NCBI GenBank assembly: GCA_963774945.1 | Contig: CAVZHA010000005.1 | Coordinates: 648,739 to 712,738 of the forward strand | Length of the DNA: 64,000 nucleotides | Direction of reading: 5' to 3' | Origin: Trebonia sp963774945 | GTDB taxonomy: Bacteria > Actinomycetota > Actinomycetes > Streptosporangiales > Streptosporangiaceae | Shown: positions 1-10,019 of the stretch, one piece after another | Layout: each line of letters starts with the position of its first letter | How positions within the stretch are numbered: position 1 is the first letter of the stretch | Notes under the pieces: generated by a model | The model's input: the letters and a program-made list of their open reading frames with translations, nothing else | What the model was told of the DNA's origin: nothing | The model's database searches: none | Translations under genes and position numbers: made by a program

Positions 1-217
1 GTGGTCGAGGTCGCCGCCGAGCTTGGGCGCTTCATGGGCAGCGACTGGACCGCGCGGGTCCGCTCTTCGATCAGGTGCCGGCGGTCGGCACGGGGCGCAG
101 GTGCTCCGGTTCCCCGGTCCGCGCTCGCAGGGCTCGCTCGCCATGGCTTCCCCTGATCCCGACGAGCCGTTCGCGGTTCCGCTGTACGTAGCGACCAGCG
201 GATTCCGCACCAGCTGA
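1..217 (+). CDS. C-terminal fragment of an unidentified protein
   Basis: The window opens inside a gene. Frame 1 reads a plausible peptide with VAAELGRFMGSDW. After one or two apparent indels the coding pattern continues in another frame and ends with PFAVPLYVATSGFRTS and a TGA at 215-217. It lies 63 bases upstream of the FtsK/SpoIIIE ATPase on the same strand, so it may belong to the same secretion operon. I do not recognise the family. The 5' part is outside the window. Confidence 0.3.
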   Translation, partial: WSRSPPSLGASWAATGPRGSALRSGAGGRHGAQVLRFPGPRSQGSLAMASPDPDEPFAVPLYVATSGFRTS

Positions 218-280
218 GCTTGCTGGAGTCCCCGATCAGGGACGGGGCGGTGCTTAGCCTGGGCAGTCCCGGAGGGCTGC

Positions 281-3200
281 GTGACGCCAGAGCCGGGCGG
301 GCTGGTGGAGATCAGGGTGATGAGCGGCCCCGGCGCCGGCTCCATTTACTGGCTGCCCGCTGGACAAGCCGATATCGGCAGCGGCCCGGTGGACGTGCGC
401 ATCTGGGACGAGGCCGTTGCCCCGCTTGCCCTGCGGATGTTCGTCGACGGCCGGGGCGGCTGCCAGGTCGCTGCCTATGAGGGAGTGCAGGCCGCCCTGG
501 ACCGCGAGCCGCTCGCCGCCGCCGCGCAGTGGCAGCCTGGCCAGTTCGTCGCCGTCGGCCGCTCGCTGCTCGGGCTGGCGCACTATCGGCCGCCGGACGC
601 GGCCCTGCACCCGTCGGCGGACGGCTCCGGTATCGACTTCAACCGGCCGCCACGGCTGCTGCCGCCCGAGCGCGCCACCAGGTTCCAGCTTCCCGCTCCG
701 CCGTCGGAGGCTGAGCGCCGCCCGCTCCCGATCCTGATGGCCGCCGTCCCGCTGGTCCTGGGCGCTCGCCATGGCCTACTTCCTGCATCAGGTGTATCTG
801 CTGGCCATAGCAGGCCTGAGCCCGGTCATGCTGATCGGCAGCCAGCTGAGCGAGCGCGGGCACGAGCCGGAAGACCGCCGCCCGGCGGGCGGCGGCGTAC
901 CGCGAGCACAAGGCCCGGATCGAGCACGACGCCAGGCAAGCCCTGGAAGCCGAGCGCGCCGAACGGGCCGACCAGTTCCCCGATCCGGCCAGCGGTGCTC
1001 TCGATCGCCGCCGGGCCGCGGCGCAGGCTGTGGGAACGGCGCCGCACCGACCCGGATTACCTGGTGCTCCGAGTCGGGACGGCCGACCTGCCCTCGAGCG
1101 TCGAGCTGACCGATCCTGAGCAGGATGAGCACCGGCGGCAGGTCGATCTGGCGCATCCCGGACGCGCCGGTCACGATCTCGCTGCCCGGGCGGGGCGTGA
1201 TCGGCGTGGCCGGCCCCGGGGATACCCCGCGCGCGGCGGCACGCTGGCTGGTGGCGCAGGCCGCCGCGCTGCACAGTCCCAACGACCTGCGGATCTACCT
1301 GCTCACGGACTCCTCGGGGAAGGCGAGCTGGCAGTGGGCCCGCTGGCTGCCGCACTGCCGCCCGCAGCGCCGGGCAGGACTGCGCCATGCTGATCGGCAA
1401 CGACGCGGAGTCGGTCGCCACCAGGATCGCCGAACTGCTCGCCATCGTCAGCGCGCGGCAGCAGGCGGCCACGGACGCCGGACACGAGGGAAGCCCGGTT
1501 CCGGCCGGACATCGTGGTGATCTTCGACGGGTCCCGCAAGCTGCGGACGCTGCCGGGCGCGGTCCAGCTGCTCCAGGAGGGGCCGCGGGTCGGGGTCTAC
1601 GCGATCTGCCTGGACGCGCGACGAGCAGCTGCTGCCCGCCGAATGCCAGGCCGTCGTGGTCGTGGAGACGCGACGGGGTGCGCGTGCAGCAGGCGATGGC
1701 CGAGACGCTGCCCCAGATCCGGCCGGACTGCGTGCAGCCGGACTGGTGTGCCAGGCTGGCCCGATCGATCGCGCCGATCCGCGACGTCAGCGACGCCGAC
1801 GATGCGTCCGTGCTCCCGGACTCGGCCCGGCTGCTGGATGTGCTGGAGCTGGAACCGCCCTCCGCCACCGGCGATCGCGGGCCGCTGGCGGGCCGGCGGC
1901 CGGTCCACGCTGGCGGTCGTCGGCGAGTCCTACGACGGGCCCTTCGGCATCGACATCAGCAAGGACGGGCCGCACGCGCTGATCGCCGGGACGACCGGTT
2001 CCGGGAAGTCGGAGCTGCTGCAGACGATCGTCGCCTCGCTCGCGGTCGCCAACCGGCCCGACGAGATGACGTTCGTGCTCATCGACTACAAGGGCGGCAG
2101 CGCGTTCGCCGAGTGCGCGCGGCTGCCGCACACCGTCGGCATGGTCACCGACCTGGACCCGCACCAGGTCGCGCGGGCGCTGGTATCGCTGTCGGCCGAG
2201 CTCACCCGGCGCGAGCGCATCCTGGCCGCGGCCGGCGCCAAGGACATCGAGGCCTATCAGCTCCTCGTCGACGGGCGGCGCGGGCCGCCGCTGCCGCGGC
2301 TGGTCATCGTCGTCGACGAGTTCGCGGCGATGAGCCGGGACCTGCCCGATTTCGTGACCGGGCTGGTGAACATCGCCCAGCGCGGCCGGTCGCTCGGCCT
2401 CCACCTCATCCTGGCGACCCAGCGTCCCTCCGGCGTGGTCTCCGCACGAGATCCGCGCCAACACCAACCTGCGGATCGCGCTGCGGGTCACCGACCCGGC
2501 CGACAGCGCCGACGTGATCGGCGTCTCCGGACGCCGCGACCATCGGCCAGTCCACGCCCGGGCCGGGCCTACGTCCGGCTCGGGCATGCCTCGCTCGTCC
2601 CGTTCCAGGCCGGGCGGGTCGGCGGCCGGCGGCCCGGCGTCCGGCCCGGCCACTGCCTGCGCCGCCGTGGGCTGGCGCCGCTGGACTGGACCATGCCTCG
2701 GCAAGCCCGAACCCGCGCGGCCCGCCGGGACGCGCGCCACGAAGCGGAGATCACCGACCTCACCGTCCTGGTCGAGGAGATCCGCAGCGCCACGCAGCGG
2801 GCTGCGTATCCCGCACCCGCACCGCCCGTGGCTGGCGCCGCTCCCGCCGAGCCTGCTCCTGCGCGACATCATGCCGGCGCTCGCCCGAGCAGGAACGGCC
2901 CGCCGGCGGCACCGCCCCGTGCGTATTCGGGCTCGTCGACCTGCCGACAATCGCAGCAGCAGCAGTCGGCTGTCCTTGCCCTGGACACCTTTACCCACCT
3001 GATGGCGGCCGGCGCACCGCGGTCAGGGCGGTCGCAGCTGCTGCGGACGATCGCCGGGGCCCTCGCGCTGACGCACAGCCCCGCGGACGTGCACCTGTAC
3101 GGGATCGACTGCGGCAACGGCGCGCTGCTGCCGCTGGCCGAGCTCCCGCACTGCGGCGCGGTGGTCAGCCGCGCGCAGACCGAGCGGGCGACGCGGCTGC

Positions 3201-4429
3201 TCAGGCGCCTGGCGGCCGAGCTGAGCAGGCGGCAGGAACTGCTCGCGGCAGCCGGGTTCGGCGACATCCAGGAGCAGCGGGCCGCTGCCGTCGAGGCGGA
3301 GCGGCTGCCGCATATTTTCGTGCTGCTCGACCGGTGGGAGGGATTCACCACCACGCTGGGGGAACTCGAAGCCGGCAGCCTCACCGAAATCCTCACCCGG
3401 CTGCTCACCGAGGGGGCCAGCGTCGGCATGCACCTGGTCATGACCGGCGACCGCTCGCTGCTCCTCGGCCGCATCTCAGTCGCTGTGCGAGGAGAAGCTG
3501 ATCTTCAAGCTGGCCGAGAAGGACGACTACCGGCTGGCCGGGCTCAACCCGCGTGACCTGCCCGACGACGTGCCGCCCGGACGGGCCTTCCGCGCCGGCT
3601 CCGGCACCGAGCTGCAGGTGGCGCTGCTCGCGCCCGACGCATCCGGGCAAGGCCAGGCCGCCGCGCTCCAGGCCATCGCGGCACACTGCCGGTCCCGCGA
3701 CGAGGGCGGTTCACGGCGACGCAGGCGGCCGTTCCGGGTGGACGTGCTGCCTTCGCACGTGTCATTCGCCGATGCGTGGCAGCTGCGGCCGGTCTCCGCC
3801 GGGCCGCTGTGGGGCCTGGTCGGGGTGGGCGGCGACACGCTCGCAGCGCTCGGGCCGGATCTCGCATCCGGGATGCCCTGCTTCATCGTGGCCGGCCCCG
3901 CCCAGTCCGGGCGGTCCACCATCCTGCTGTCGATGGCGAGATCGTTCCTCGCCGCCGGAACACCGGTCGTGCTGGCCGCGCCACGGCCGTCCCCGCTCCG
4001 CGCGCTCGCCGGCGTCCCCGGTGTGCTGGGCACTGTTCGACCGGCCGGAGCTGGGCGAAGCCGAACTCGCCGGCGCCCTTGCCGCATTCGACCGGGCCCG
4101 GTGTCGTCCTGATCGACGACGCGGAACTGCTGCGCGACTGCGGCGCGGCCGGCGAACTGAGCCGCCTGATCGCCCTCGGGGGCGATGCCGGGCGCGCCCT
4201 CGTGCTCGGCGGGGACGCCGAGAGCATCGGCGTCGGATTCAGCGGCTGGCAGGTCGAGGCCAAGCGGGCCAGGCGCGGCTGCCTGACGGCGCCGTCCACC
4301 ATCCCCGAGGGCGACCTGATCGGGGTACGGCTCGCCCGCGACGTCCTCGGGCAGCCGCCGCGCCCCGGCCGCTGCCTCCTGCATACCGGTGACGGCAAGC
4401 TCATCACCGTCAGCGTGCCCGCCGCGTAA
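281..4429 (+). CDS. EccC-like FtsK/SpoIIIE ATPase, three ATPase modules (frameshifted)
   Basis: Type VII secretion motor of the EccC class, expected at the inner membrane to energise export of small helical substrates. The proposed GTG start gives an FHA-like N-terminal domain, then a short hydrophobic segment (bases about 735-845, VYLLAIAGLSPVMLIGSQLS) and a charged linker. Module 1 (about 1,900-2,560) has Walker A AGTTGSGKSELL and Walker B LVIVVDEFAAM. Module 2 (about 2,970-3,480) has only AGAPRSGRSQLL, and module 3 (about 3,780-4,429) has AGPAQSGRST; in both the P-loop lysine is arginine, so only module 1 looks catalytically complete. Family knowledge: EccC proteins have three such modules, of which the first drives secretion. 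The frame changes several times (near 767, 1,110, 1,390, 1,510, 1,650, 2,450, 3,475 and 4,030), which looks like sequencing error because coding similarity resumes each time. Confidence 0.8.
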
Positions 4430-4543
4430 ATGCGCGCTGCTTTCAATGAACCGCGGGCGGCCGGTATCCGTGTCTTCAATAAAGGCGAGCGATCCTGATC
4501 GCCGGGCAACATGGGCGAAGCCTCGAGCGGGACGGGAGTGACA

Positions 4544-4834
4544 GTGGCGGACTTGCGGATCACGGACCCGGCGTTGACGGCGGCGCAAGCGACATTCCGG
4601 ACGGCGGGCGATCGCCTGTCACCGGTCGTCCGCGCCCTGCCAGGCCTGAACACCGAGGTGGTCGGCGCCGATCCGCTGGCCGGGAAACTGCAGGACGCGC
4701 AGGAGCTGCTCGGGGCGGATCTTGGCATCGTCGGGCAGGCCCTGGCCGAGCTGGCCGATCATGCCTCGCAGATCGGCGGCGCCCTCACGCAGGCCGATCA
4801 GCAGCTGAGCCAGGCGGCCCGGGCTGTCGGTTGA
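4544..4834 (+). CDS. Small helical protein, possible type VII secretion substrate
   Basis: About 96 residues, almost entirely helix-forming, rich in Ala, Leu and Gln (GALTQADQQLSQAARAVG at the end), with no signal peptide or membrane segment. An upstream ATG at 4511 is in frame, but the GTG at 4544 has GGGAG five bases before it and is the better start. Size, helicity and position between an EccC-type ATPase and a second helical protein fit an ESX/WXG100-like or EspC-like substrate. However, no W-x-G turn motif is present, so the assignment rests on context. Its stop overlaps the TTG start of the next gene, which indicates translational coupling. Confidence 0.55.
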   Translation: MADLRITDPALTAAQATFRTAGDRLSPVVRALPGLNTEVVGADPLAGKLQDAQELLGADLGIVGQALAELADHASQIGGALTQADQQLSQAARAVG

Positions 4835-6015
4835 ACGCCTACGCCCGCTCTCTGCCCGCCCTGGGGTTCGATCCGGCCCCCGGCGACATCGGCCTGACCA
4901 GGAACCTGGCGCAACAGCACTCGCTGGTCGCGCAGGAAGCACGGCAGGTCCTCGCGCTCCTCGAGCGGCTGAACCTGAGCGCCTTGCAGGGGCGGGCGGC
5001 CGACGCCCTCCGCGCTGTCCAGGAAACGTTCCCGCCCGCCCTGCGCAACGCCGCCAGCGCCGCGGACTCCCTGCAGGCGGCCGCGTCATCGTGGGCTGAT
5101 CAGCTGAGCGCGTTCCAGGCCGAAGCCGACGCCCTCGAACGCCAGGCGGCCGCCGCGAGCGTCCAGCAGCAGACGCTGCAGGCCCGGCAGGCGACGCTGC
5201 CGACGGGTTCGCCCGTTCTGGCCGACGACCTCCAGGCCGCCTCCGCGCGGGTGAGCGGGATCCAGGGCCAAGCCCAGGAGCTGTACCAGCGCTATCTGGC
5301 CGCGTCCAGCAAGACGGCGGCAGGAGTCGAGGACCATTCAGGACTATGGGAGGACACCGAGCCGGGCCGTAAGGTCCTGGAGGCGGTCCTGGCGCCGCTC
5401 GACATCGTCGCGGCCGATCACTGGGTCAGCGTGCTTAAAGAGATCGCCGGCGTCCCCGCCGAGCTGATCAACGGGGTCAGTGAAAAGGTTGAAGAGATCG
5501 AGAAACTGAAAAGCGCGGGAAAACCCATTACAGAAGAGCTGATCGAGGCGGGCAGGCTGGCCGAGTCGACCGGCGAGAAGTACGACGCGTGGCAGGCGTT
5601 CGCGCCAGACTGGCTGAAGACCGCGGCCGGGTCGATCGCGGAAATCAGAGGGCTGTCGTACACACTGAGCGGGCTGGGCCTCGTCGCCGACGTGGGAACC
5701 GTCATCTCGCCCCAGAACCACGGCGCGCTTGGCACGGCCGACCGCGTGGTCGGCATCTCCAACGGCCTGCTGATCACCGGTGACCTGATACTGGACGGCC
5801 TGCCCGGAATCGGCGAGGTCGCGCTGGCGGCAACCGGGGCCTACCTGGCGGGCGACTATCTCTACCAGCACTGGACACCGTTCCGGGATGTCGCCAACGA
5901 TGTCGGCCACGCAACGGTGCGGGTCGCAGACGACGCCGGGCACGTAGCCGACTCGGCCTGGCACAAGGTGACCTCGTTCGAGAACACGTTGACCTCTATC
6001 GGGAGTCTGTTCTAG
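4831..6015 (+). CDS. 394-aa helical protein, putative type VII-secreted substrate
   Basis: Starts with TTG inside the TTGA overlap with the preceding gene. Residues 1-170 are long amphipathic helices rich in Ala and Gln, with the look of an LXG/WXG-type coiled-coil domain. Residues about 185-260 form a polar helical linker (VSEKVEEIEKLKSAGK). Residues about 270-350 are Gly-rich and hydrophobic (GLGLVADVGTVISPQNHGAL, then LLITGDLILDGLPGIGEVAL), like the membrane-active or toxin-adjacent segments seen in large actinobacterial ESX substrates. No catalytic toxin motif is visible. The stop (TAG 6013-6015) abuts the ATG of the next gene. I infer a secreted substrate from architecture and operon position, not from a recognised domain name. 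Confidence 0.55.
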   Translation: MNAYARSLPALGFDPAPGDIGLTRNLAQQHSLVAQEARQVLALLERLNLSALQGRAADALRAVQETFPPALRNAASAADSLQAAASSWADQLSAFQAEADALERQAAAASVQQQTLQARQATLPTGSPVLADDLQAASARVSGIQGQAQELYQRYLAASSKTAAGVEDHSGLWEDTEPGRKVLEAVLAPLDIVAADHWVSVLKEIAGVPAELINGVSEKVEEIEKLKSAGKPITEELIEAGRLAESTGEKYDAWQAFAPDWLKTAAGSIAEIRGLSYTLSGLGLVADVGTVISPQNHGALGTADRVVGISNGLLITGDLILDGLPGIGEVALAATGAYLAGDYLYQHWTPFRDVANDVGHATVRVADDAGHVADSAWHKVTSFENTLTSIGSLF

Positions 6016-6813
6016 ATGATGCCGGATCCATCCATCGCCGCCGCCGAGCGGACCGAGACCGCCCGCCGCCTGATCGCGCAGGCCCAGGCGGATGTCGTTG
6101 ACCTCGTGACCCTCTCGGCGCTTGAGCTGTGCGTGCTCGACGGTCCCCGGCACCCCGTATTCGATCAGCGCGTGGCCCAGGCCTGGACCCGAGTCACGGA
6201 CCGGCGACGCCGCAAAGTCACCGAGGAAGTCACCGCGGGCCTCGTCCGGCGCGGCCTCCTGATCGATGGCGCTCCGCAGCACCCCGTTCAAGCGGGCGGC
6301 AGCTACTCGTTCAAGCCGGAGCTCGGCCTGATGCTCGCGGCCCGGTGCCGGCCCGCGTTCGTGGTCCTCGCCAAGGGCGACCGGGACGACCTGCGCCCGC
6401 TCAGCCTCTTCGCCCTCGGCGACCAGGCCGACCCGACCCAGGCCATCGTCGCCGAGCTGCCGACGGCGCTGCCGCCCGACCGGGCCGCCCACCATCCCGA
6501 TACCCGCAAGCTCGGGGCGCTGGGCTGGATCTACCGCTACGTCCTGGTCTCGATCACCAACGCGGCCGACCTCCTGGCCCGATGGACGATGACCCCGCCC
6601 GCGCAGCCACGCGATGCGGCGCCCGTGCCGTACCTGGTATCGGCCTACCGCCCAGACCGCCAGGACCCAGCCGGCTACCACCTCCGTGTCCGGGGAGACG
6701 GGACCCGGGCAGCGGTCGACGGGCCCGGCGTCGTCAGCTCCCAGCCGGCGCAGCATGACCTTGAACAGCTCCGCGAAATCATGCTCGACCTGCTCGCCCG
6801 GGCATCCCGATGA
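6016..6813 (+). CDS. Hypothetical operon protein with wHTH-like N-terminus
   Basis: 265 residues, intact, starting directly after the preceding stop. The N-terminal 100 residues (TLSALELCVLDGPRHPVF, then RRRKVTEEVTAGLVRRGLLI) look like a small winged-helix or chaperone fold. The rest is a mixed alpha/beta domain without membrane segments. It could be a cytosolic substrate chaperone, a role played by EspG in ESX systems. I see no diagnostic motif, so this is inference from location. The last codons overlap the next start (ATGA at 6810-6813). Confidence 0.5.
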   Translation: MMPDPSIAAAERTETARRLIAQAQADVVDLVTLSALELCVLDGPRHPVFDQRVAQAWTRVTDRRRRKVTEEVTAGLVRRGLLIDGAPQHPVQAGGSYSFKPELGLMLAARCRPAFVVLAKGDRDDLRPLSLFALGDQADPTQAIVAELPTALPPDRAAHHPDTRKLGALGWIYRYVLVSITNAADLLARWTMTPPAQPRDAAPVPYLVSAYRPDRQDPAGYHLRVRGDGTRAAVDGPGVVSSQPAQHDLEQLREIMLDLLARASR

Positions 6814-7500
6814 ACGACACGCGGCCGTCCTATCTGGAAGCGCACAGCGCCCTGAACGGACGGCTGCTGACGTCCTGCCTGGTCGTGCCCGCCGTGATCG
6901 AGATCGCCTGGCCTGATCCTGGGCGTGACCCTGGATCAGCCGTGGTTCTTCGTGATCGCGGGATCGATGCTCGTCCCCGTCATGATCTGCTCCGGCCTGC
7001 TGTACCGGAACTGGCCGACCGGCATCCGGATCGACGAGTCGGCCATCACCATCGGCGCAGTCCGGTCAGCGCGCGCCGCTCGCCGGCGACCGACCGTCAA
7101 CCATCAGAGCTGGGGGCGGTACACCTGCCCGTGGCCCGCCGTGCTGGCCATCCGGATCATGACCGACCGCGCCGAGCTGCGGCGCATGATGAACTTGCCG
7201 CAGTACCACACGCTGACCAACCGCTGGGGCAACAAGCGCGGCCTGCGCCGCTGCAACATCGGCGTCCTCGCACCCCCGTTCATGCGCGCGGCGCTAGTAA
7301 TCGAGATCGACCCGTCGGCAATAACAGCGAGCGCGATAAGGCCGGCCCGCTTCTACACCAACTACAAGGACGGCCAGTTCTCCCACCGCGTCGACCCCCA
7401 GCTCAGCCCGACCTGGGTCGTCCCGACCCGCCACCCCGAGGCGCTGAACGCGGCGCTCCAGGCTGCCCCGGGCAATTGGGATTTCGCGAACGACCACTAG
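6810..7500 (+). CDS. Membrane protein with PH-like domain (one frameshift)
   Basis: The N-terminus (MNDTRPSYLEAHSALNGRLL) and the downstream part (WFFVIAGSMLVPVMICSGLLY, then WPTGIRIDESAITIG) lie in two frames that join near 6,905-6,925, where a single indel restores one protein of about 230 residues. It has two adjacent hydrophobic segments at the N-terminus followed by a soluble beta-rich domain of the PH/bPH type common in actinobacterial membrane proteins. Last gene of the secretion-like operon. Function unknown; a structural or accessory role at the membrane is plausible. Confidence 0.5.
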
Positions 7501-7534
7501 GCGGCCCTGGGCGTCCCCTGCGGCGGCATTGCCA

Positions 7535-8077
7535 TCAAGCGCGGTCTCGCGGCACTTCTCGGGTGTCCCCGTCGCGCGGGCCGGCCTGGATGCTGCCGTT
7601 GCAGACGGTCCAGGTGCCGCCGTCGCCGGTGGCCCCCGCCAGGCCATGCAGGTTGTGAGCGCCGACGAGTCCAATCGCGTGCGGCGTGCCGAGGGCGGCG
7701 AAGGCGAGGGTACGGCCGGGCTGCCAGGGGGTCGACCACAGCAGCCGGCGGGTCATCTGCGCCCACCCGCGCGGGGACCCAGCCATGATCCACAGGTCCG
7801 GGTCCGCTGCCGCGAACCGGCTGGCCTGCCGCAGCCACGACGCGGCTTCCTCCGGCCAGGTAACGACGGTGACTACTGCCCCGCCGCTGGCCTCCCAGCG
7901 GCTCGCGAAAGCCGTGACCGCCGCGGCGGCCACGGCTGAGCGGCCGCGGCCGATGGCGACGCTTCGGGCACCCCGGCGCTCAGCGAGTTCCGTCATCCGG
8001 CTCAATTCAGCGTCGGCCGGACCGGACCCGGCCGTATCGCAAGCGAGGCCCGACGGCAGCCGCGGCGACAACGTCAT
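7535..8077 (-). CDS. Hypothetical protein
   Basis: 180 residues from the ATG at 8077, which follows a GAAGGGTAGGAAA ribosome-binding region; the open frame extends further upstream but without comparable signals. The sequence alternates hydrophobic strands with helices (SVAIGRGRSAVAAAAVTAF, GGAVVTVVTWPEEAASW, DPDLWIMAGSPRGWAQM), like a Rossmann-type fold. There is no signal peptide and I do not recognise the family. It converges on the secretion-like operon with only 34 bases between the stops. Confidence 0.45.
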   Translation of the reverse strand: MTLSPRLPSGLACDTAGSGPADAELSRMTELAERRGARSVAIGRGRSAVAAAAVTAFASRWEASGGAVVTVVTWPEEAASWLRQASRFAAADPDLWIMAGSPRGWAQMTRRLLWSTPWQPGRTLAFAALGTPHAIGLVGAHNLHGLAGATGDGGTWTVCNGSIQAGPRDGDTREVPRDRA

Positions 8078-8162
8078 TTTCCTACCCTTCAGAAACACAC
8101 CTCGCTGCCGGCCTGCCGGGCTTCGCTGAACAGCCAGCGCCAACGGGCGCGCGCGGGCGGTG

Positions 8163-8197
8163 CCCGGGGGCACGGACAACACGTCCGTGCCCCCGGG
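8163..8197 (-). terminator. Perfect 15-bp hairpin after the SnoaL-like gene
   Basis: Arms 8163-8177 and 8183-8197 are perfectly complementary with the loop AACAC. It lies 16-50 bases downstream of the stop at 8213 on the minus strand. There is no U-tract, which is common for terminators in very GC-rich actinobacteria. Confidence 0.55.
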
Positions 8198-8212
8198 GGG
8201 GTCGTCCCGGCA

Positions 8213-8659
8213 TCAGGCCCCGGTGATGAGGCCGAGCTGGCTGAGCGCGGTAACGCCGTCGTCCAGGCCGATCTCCTGGGTGATGAGGCCGTTCTCGACC
8301 TTCAGCACCGTGGTGCCGGTGAACCGCATCGTCTTGCCGGTGCCCGCCGGCAGCCGCCCGTAGGGCATGTCGTCGAACGCGTCGCCGGTCTGGGTGCCGC
8401 CGCCTTCCCACTGGCCGACCACGTAGTCGCCGTCCGCGATCAGGTCGGCGGTGCCCCAGAAGTTCAGGTCAGGGAACGCGGCGCGGAACTTCTCCGCGAA
8501 CCCGCGGACCGCGTCCCGGCCGCGCAGCGGCTCGTGCAGCGAGTACTCGAACCGGATGTCCGGGGCGGCCAGTTCGTTGATGACGGCCGGGTTGAAGTCC
8601 TTGCCCCAGAACTCCGTGAACCAGCGGCCCACGATCGCCTTGTTCTCCTCAGTCGACAT
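8213..8659 (-). CDS. SnoaL-like polyketide cyclase / ester cyclase family protein
   Basis: 148 residues from the ATG at 8659, which follows GACGAGGAGAAG. The pattern MSTEENKAIVGRWFTEFW, then VINELAAPDIRFEY, LRGRDAVRGFAEKFRAAFPD and a C-terminal beta-rich half is the cone-shaped alpha+beta fold of the SnoaL/NTF2 superfamily. These proteins act as small cytosolic hydrolases or cyclases, or bind unknown ligands. It is transcribed divergently from a sigma factor whose own C-terminus is SnoaL-like. That pairing suggests a ligand-linked regulatory unit, but the substrate cannot be read from sequence. Confidence 0.8.
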   Translation of the reverse strand: MSTEENKAIVGRWFTEFWGKDFNPAVINELAAPDIRFEYSLHEPLRGRDAVRGFAEKFRAAFPDLNFWGTADLIADGDYVVGQWEGGGTQTGDAFDDMPYGRLPAGTGKTMRFTGTTVLKVENGLITQEIGLDDGVTALSQLGLITGA

Positions 8660-8874
8660 GATCTTCTCCTCGTCGGTGCAGTGCGTATAGCGCCCTCCTG
8701 GGCACACCCCGCAGACGACGCCCATCACCGTTCCGTGAGGTCCCGGCCCGAAATTCCCTGCCCGGTTTCCCGCCTCCCGGACGTGCCTCACCGCCAGGGC
8801 CGTGTCCGCGTCACCCGGCGCCAATTCGCAGGCCGCGGCCGATGATTTCGGCGCGCCGGGGGAGTCCTACCGGA

Positions 8875-9909
8875 ATGGTGATGAGTGCCCTCGACGAGGC
8901 GACCCTGCTCGAGAACGCCCGGCTGGGCGATGAGCACGCGTTCGCGAAGCTGACCGGGACCTACCAGGGGGAGCTGCGCTCCTACTGCTACCGGATGCTC
9001 GGCTCGGTCCAGGACGCCGAGGACGCGGTGCAGAACGCGCTGCTGCGGGCCTGGCGCGGGCTGGATAAGTTCGAGGGCCGCAGCAGTATCCGCTCCTGGC
9101 TCTACAGCATCGCCACCAACACCACGCTCGACATCACCAGGCACCGCTCCCGCCGGGAGTTGCCGGCCGATTTCGGGCCCGCCGCCGCGGTGGGCGCGCC
9201 GGTCAAGGAGGCCGTCAACGACCCGCTCTGGCTCGAGCCGTACCCTGACCAGTGGCTGGCGGGCAGCCCGACGTCCCCCGAGTCCCGCTACGAGCAGCGG
9301 GAGAGCGTCGAGATCGCGTTCATGATCCTGCTCCAGGAACTGCCGCCGCTGCAGCGCGCGGCGCTCATTCTCCGTGACGTGCTCGGCTTCACCGCCGCCG
9401 AGGCGTCGCTTCAGCTCGACACCTCGGTCGCCTCGGTGACCAGCGCCCTGCAGCGGGCCCGCTCGACCGCGGCCGCCGCGCTGCCGAAGCGCAGTCAGCT
9501 GCAGACCCTGCGCGCCCTCGGCGACCGCGCGGTGGCCGACCTCGCCCACCGGTACGCGACCGCCCTCGAGACGGGCGACGTCGACACGCTGCTCGGGCTG
9601 CTGACGGAGGACGCGACCTGGTGCATGCCGCCGTACACCGACTGGTTCCAGGGCCACCAGGCGCTCCGCGCGTGGCTGGTCCGCGACCCCCTGTCGGTGG
9701 GCTGGCGTCACCGGGTAGTCACGGCCAACGGCCAGCTGGCGGTGGCGGGCTACCTGCTCGATTCCGAGTCGGGCCGCTACCTGGCGCACGTGATCGACGT
9801 CCTGACCCTGGACGGCGACAAGATCGCCGCCGTAACCGCGTTCCTGCCCGGCGACGAGGCCGCGGCCGCGACGTTCGCCTCCTTCGGCCTCCCGCCCGAG
9901 CTCCCTTAA
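8875..9909 (+). CDS. ECF sigma factor (SigG/SigJ-like) with C-terminal SnoaL-like domain
   Basis: About 344 residues from the ATG at 8875, preceded at about 10 bases by GGGGGAG; an upstream in-frame start at 8842 is less likely. Region 2 is clear (HAFAKLTGTYQGELRSYCYR, then DAEDAVQNALLRAWRGLDKF) and region 4 follows (LPPLQRAALILRDVLGFTAA, then DTSVASVTSALQRARS). The last ~130 residues (ALETGDVDTLLGLLTEDATW, then WFQGHQALRAWL) form a SnoaL_2/NTF2-like domain, as in the SigG/SigJ type that uses this extension for intrinsic control in place of an anti-sigma factor. It directs RNA polymerase to an unknown regulon, possibly including the divergent SnoaL gene. Confidence 0.88.
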   Translation: MVMSALDEATLLENARLGDEHAFAKLTGTYQGELRSYCYRMLGSVQDAEDAVQNALLRAWRGLDKFEGRSSIRSWLYSIATNTTLDITRHRSRRELPADFGPAAAVGAPVKEAVNDPLWLEPYPDQWLAGSPTSPESRYEQRESVEIAFMILLQELPPLQRAALILRDVLGFTAAEASLQLDTSVASVTSALQRARSTAAAALPKRSQLQTLRALGDRAVADLAHRYATALETGDVDTLLGLLTEDATWCMPPYTDWFQGHQALRAWLVRDPLSVGWRHRVVTANGQLAVAGYLLDSESGRYLAHVIDVLTLDGDKIAAVTAFLPGDEAAAATFASFGLPPELP

Positions 9910-9966
9910 CCGGATTCCGCCCCCGCCGCTCGGCCTGCCGGCGCCTCGCCTCCCGTCCCCGGTATG

Positions 9967-10014
9967 CCAAATGCGCATTCGGGCTCACTCTTACCGGCCC
10001 GAATGCGCATTTGG
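9967..10014. terminator. Perfect 18-bp inverted repeat between convergent genes
   Basis: CCAAATGCGCATTCGGGC (9967-9984) and its exact reverse complement (9997-10014) are separated by 12 bases. It lies between the sigma-factor stop (9909) and the arabinofuranosidase stop (10136), which converge, so a bidirectional terminator is the likely role. Without a U-tract on either strand, a protein-binding site is also possible. Confidence 0.5.
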
Positions 10015-10019
10015 CCCAC

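Noticed and set aside
4511..4834. WXG100 (ESAT-6/CFP-10) assignment for the small secretion-operon protein
   Set aside because: Size and helicity fit, but there is no W-x-G turn and no C-terminal YxxxD/E, so only a substrate-like label is given.
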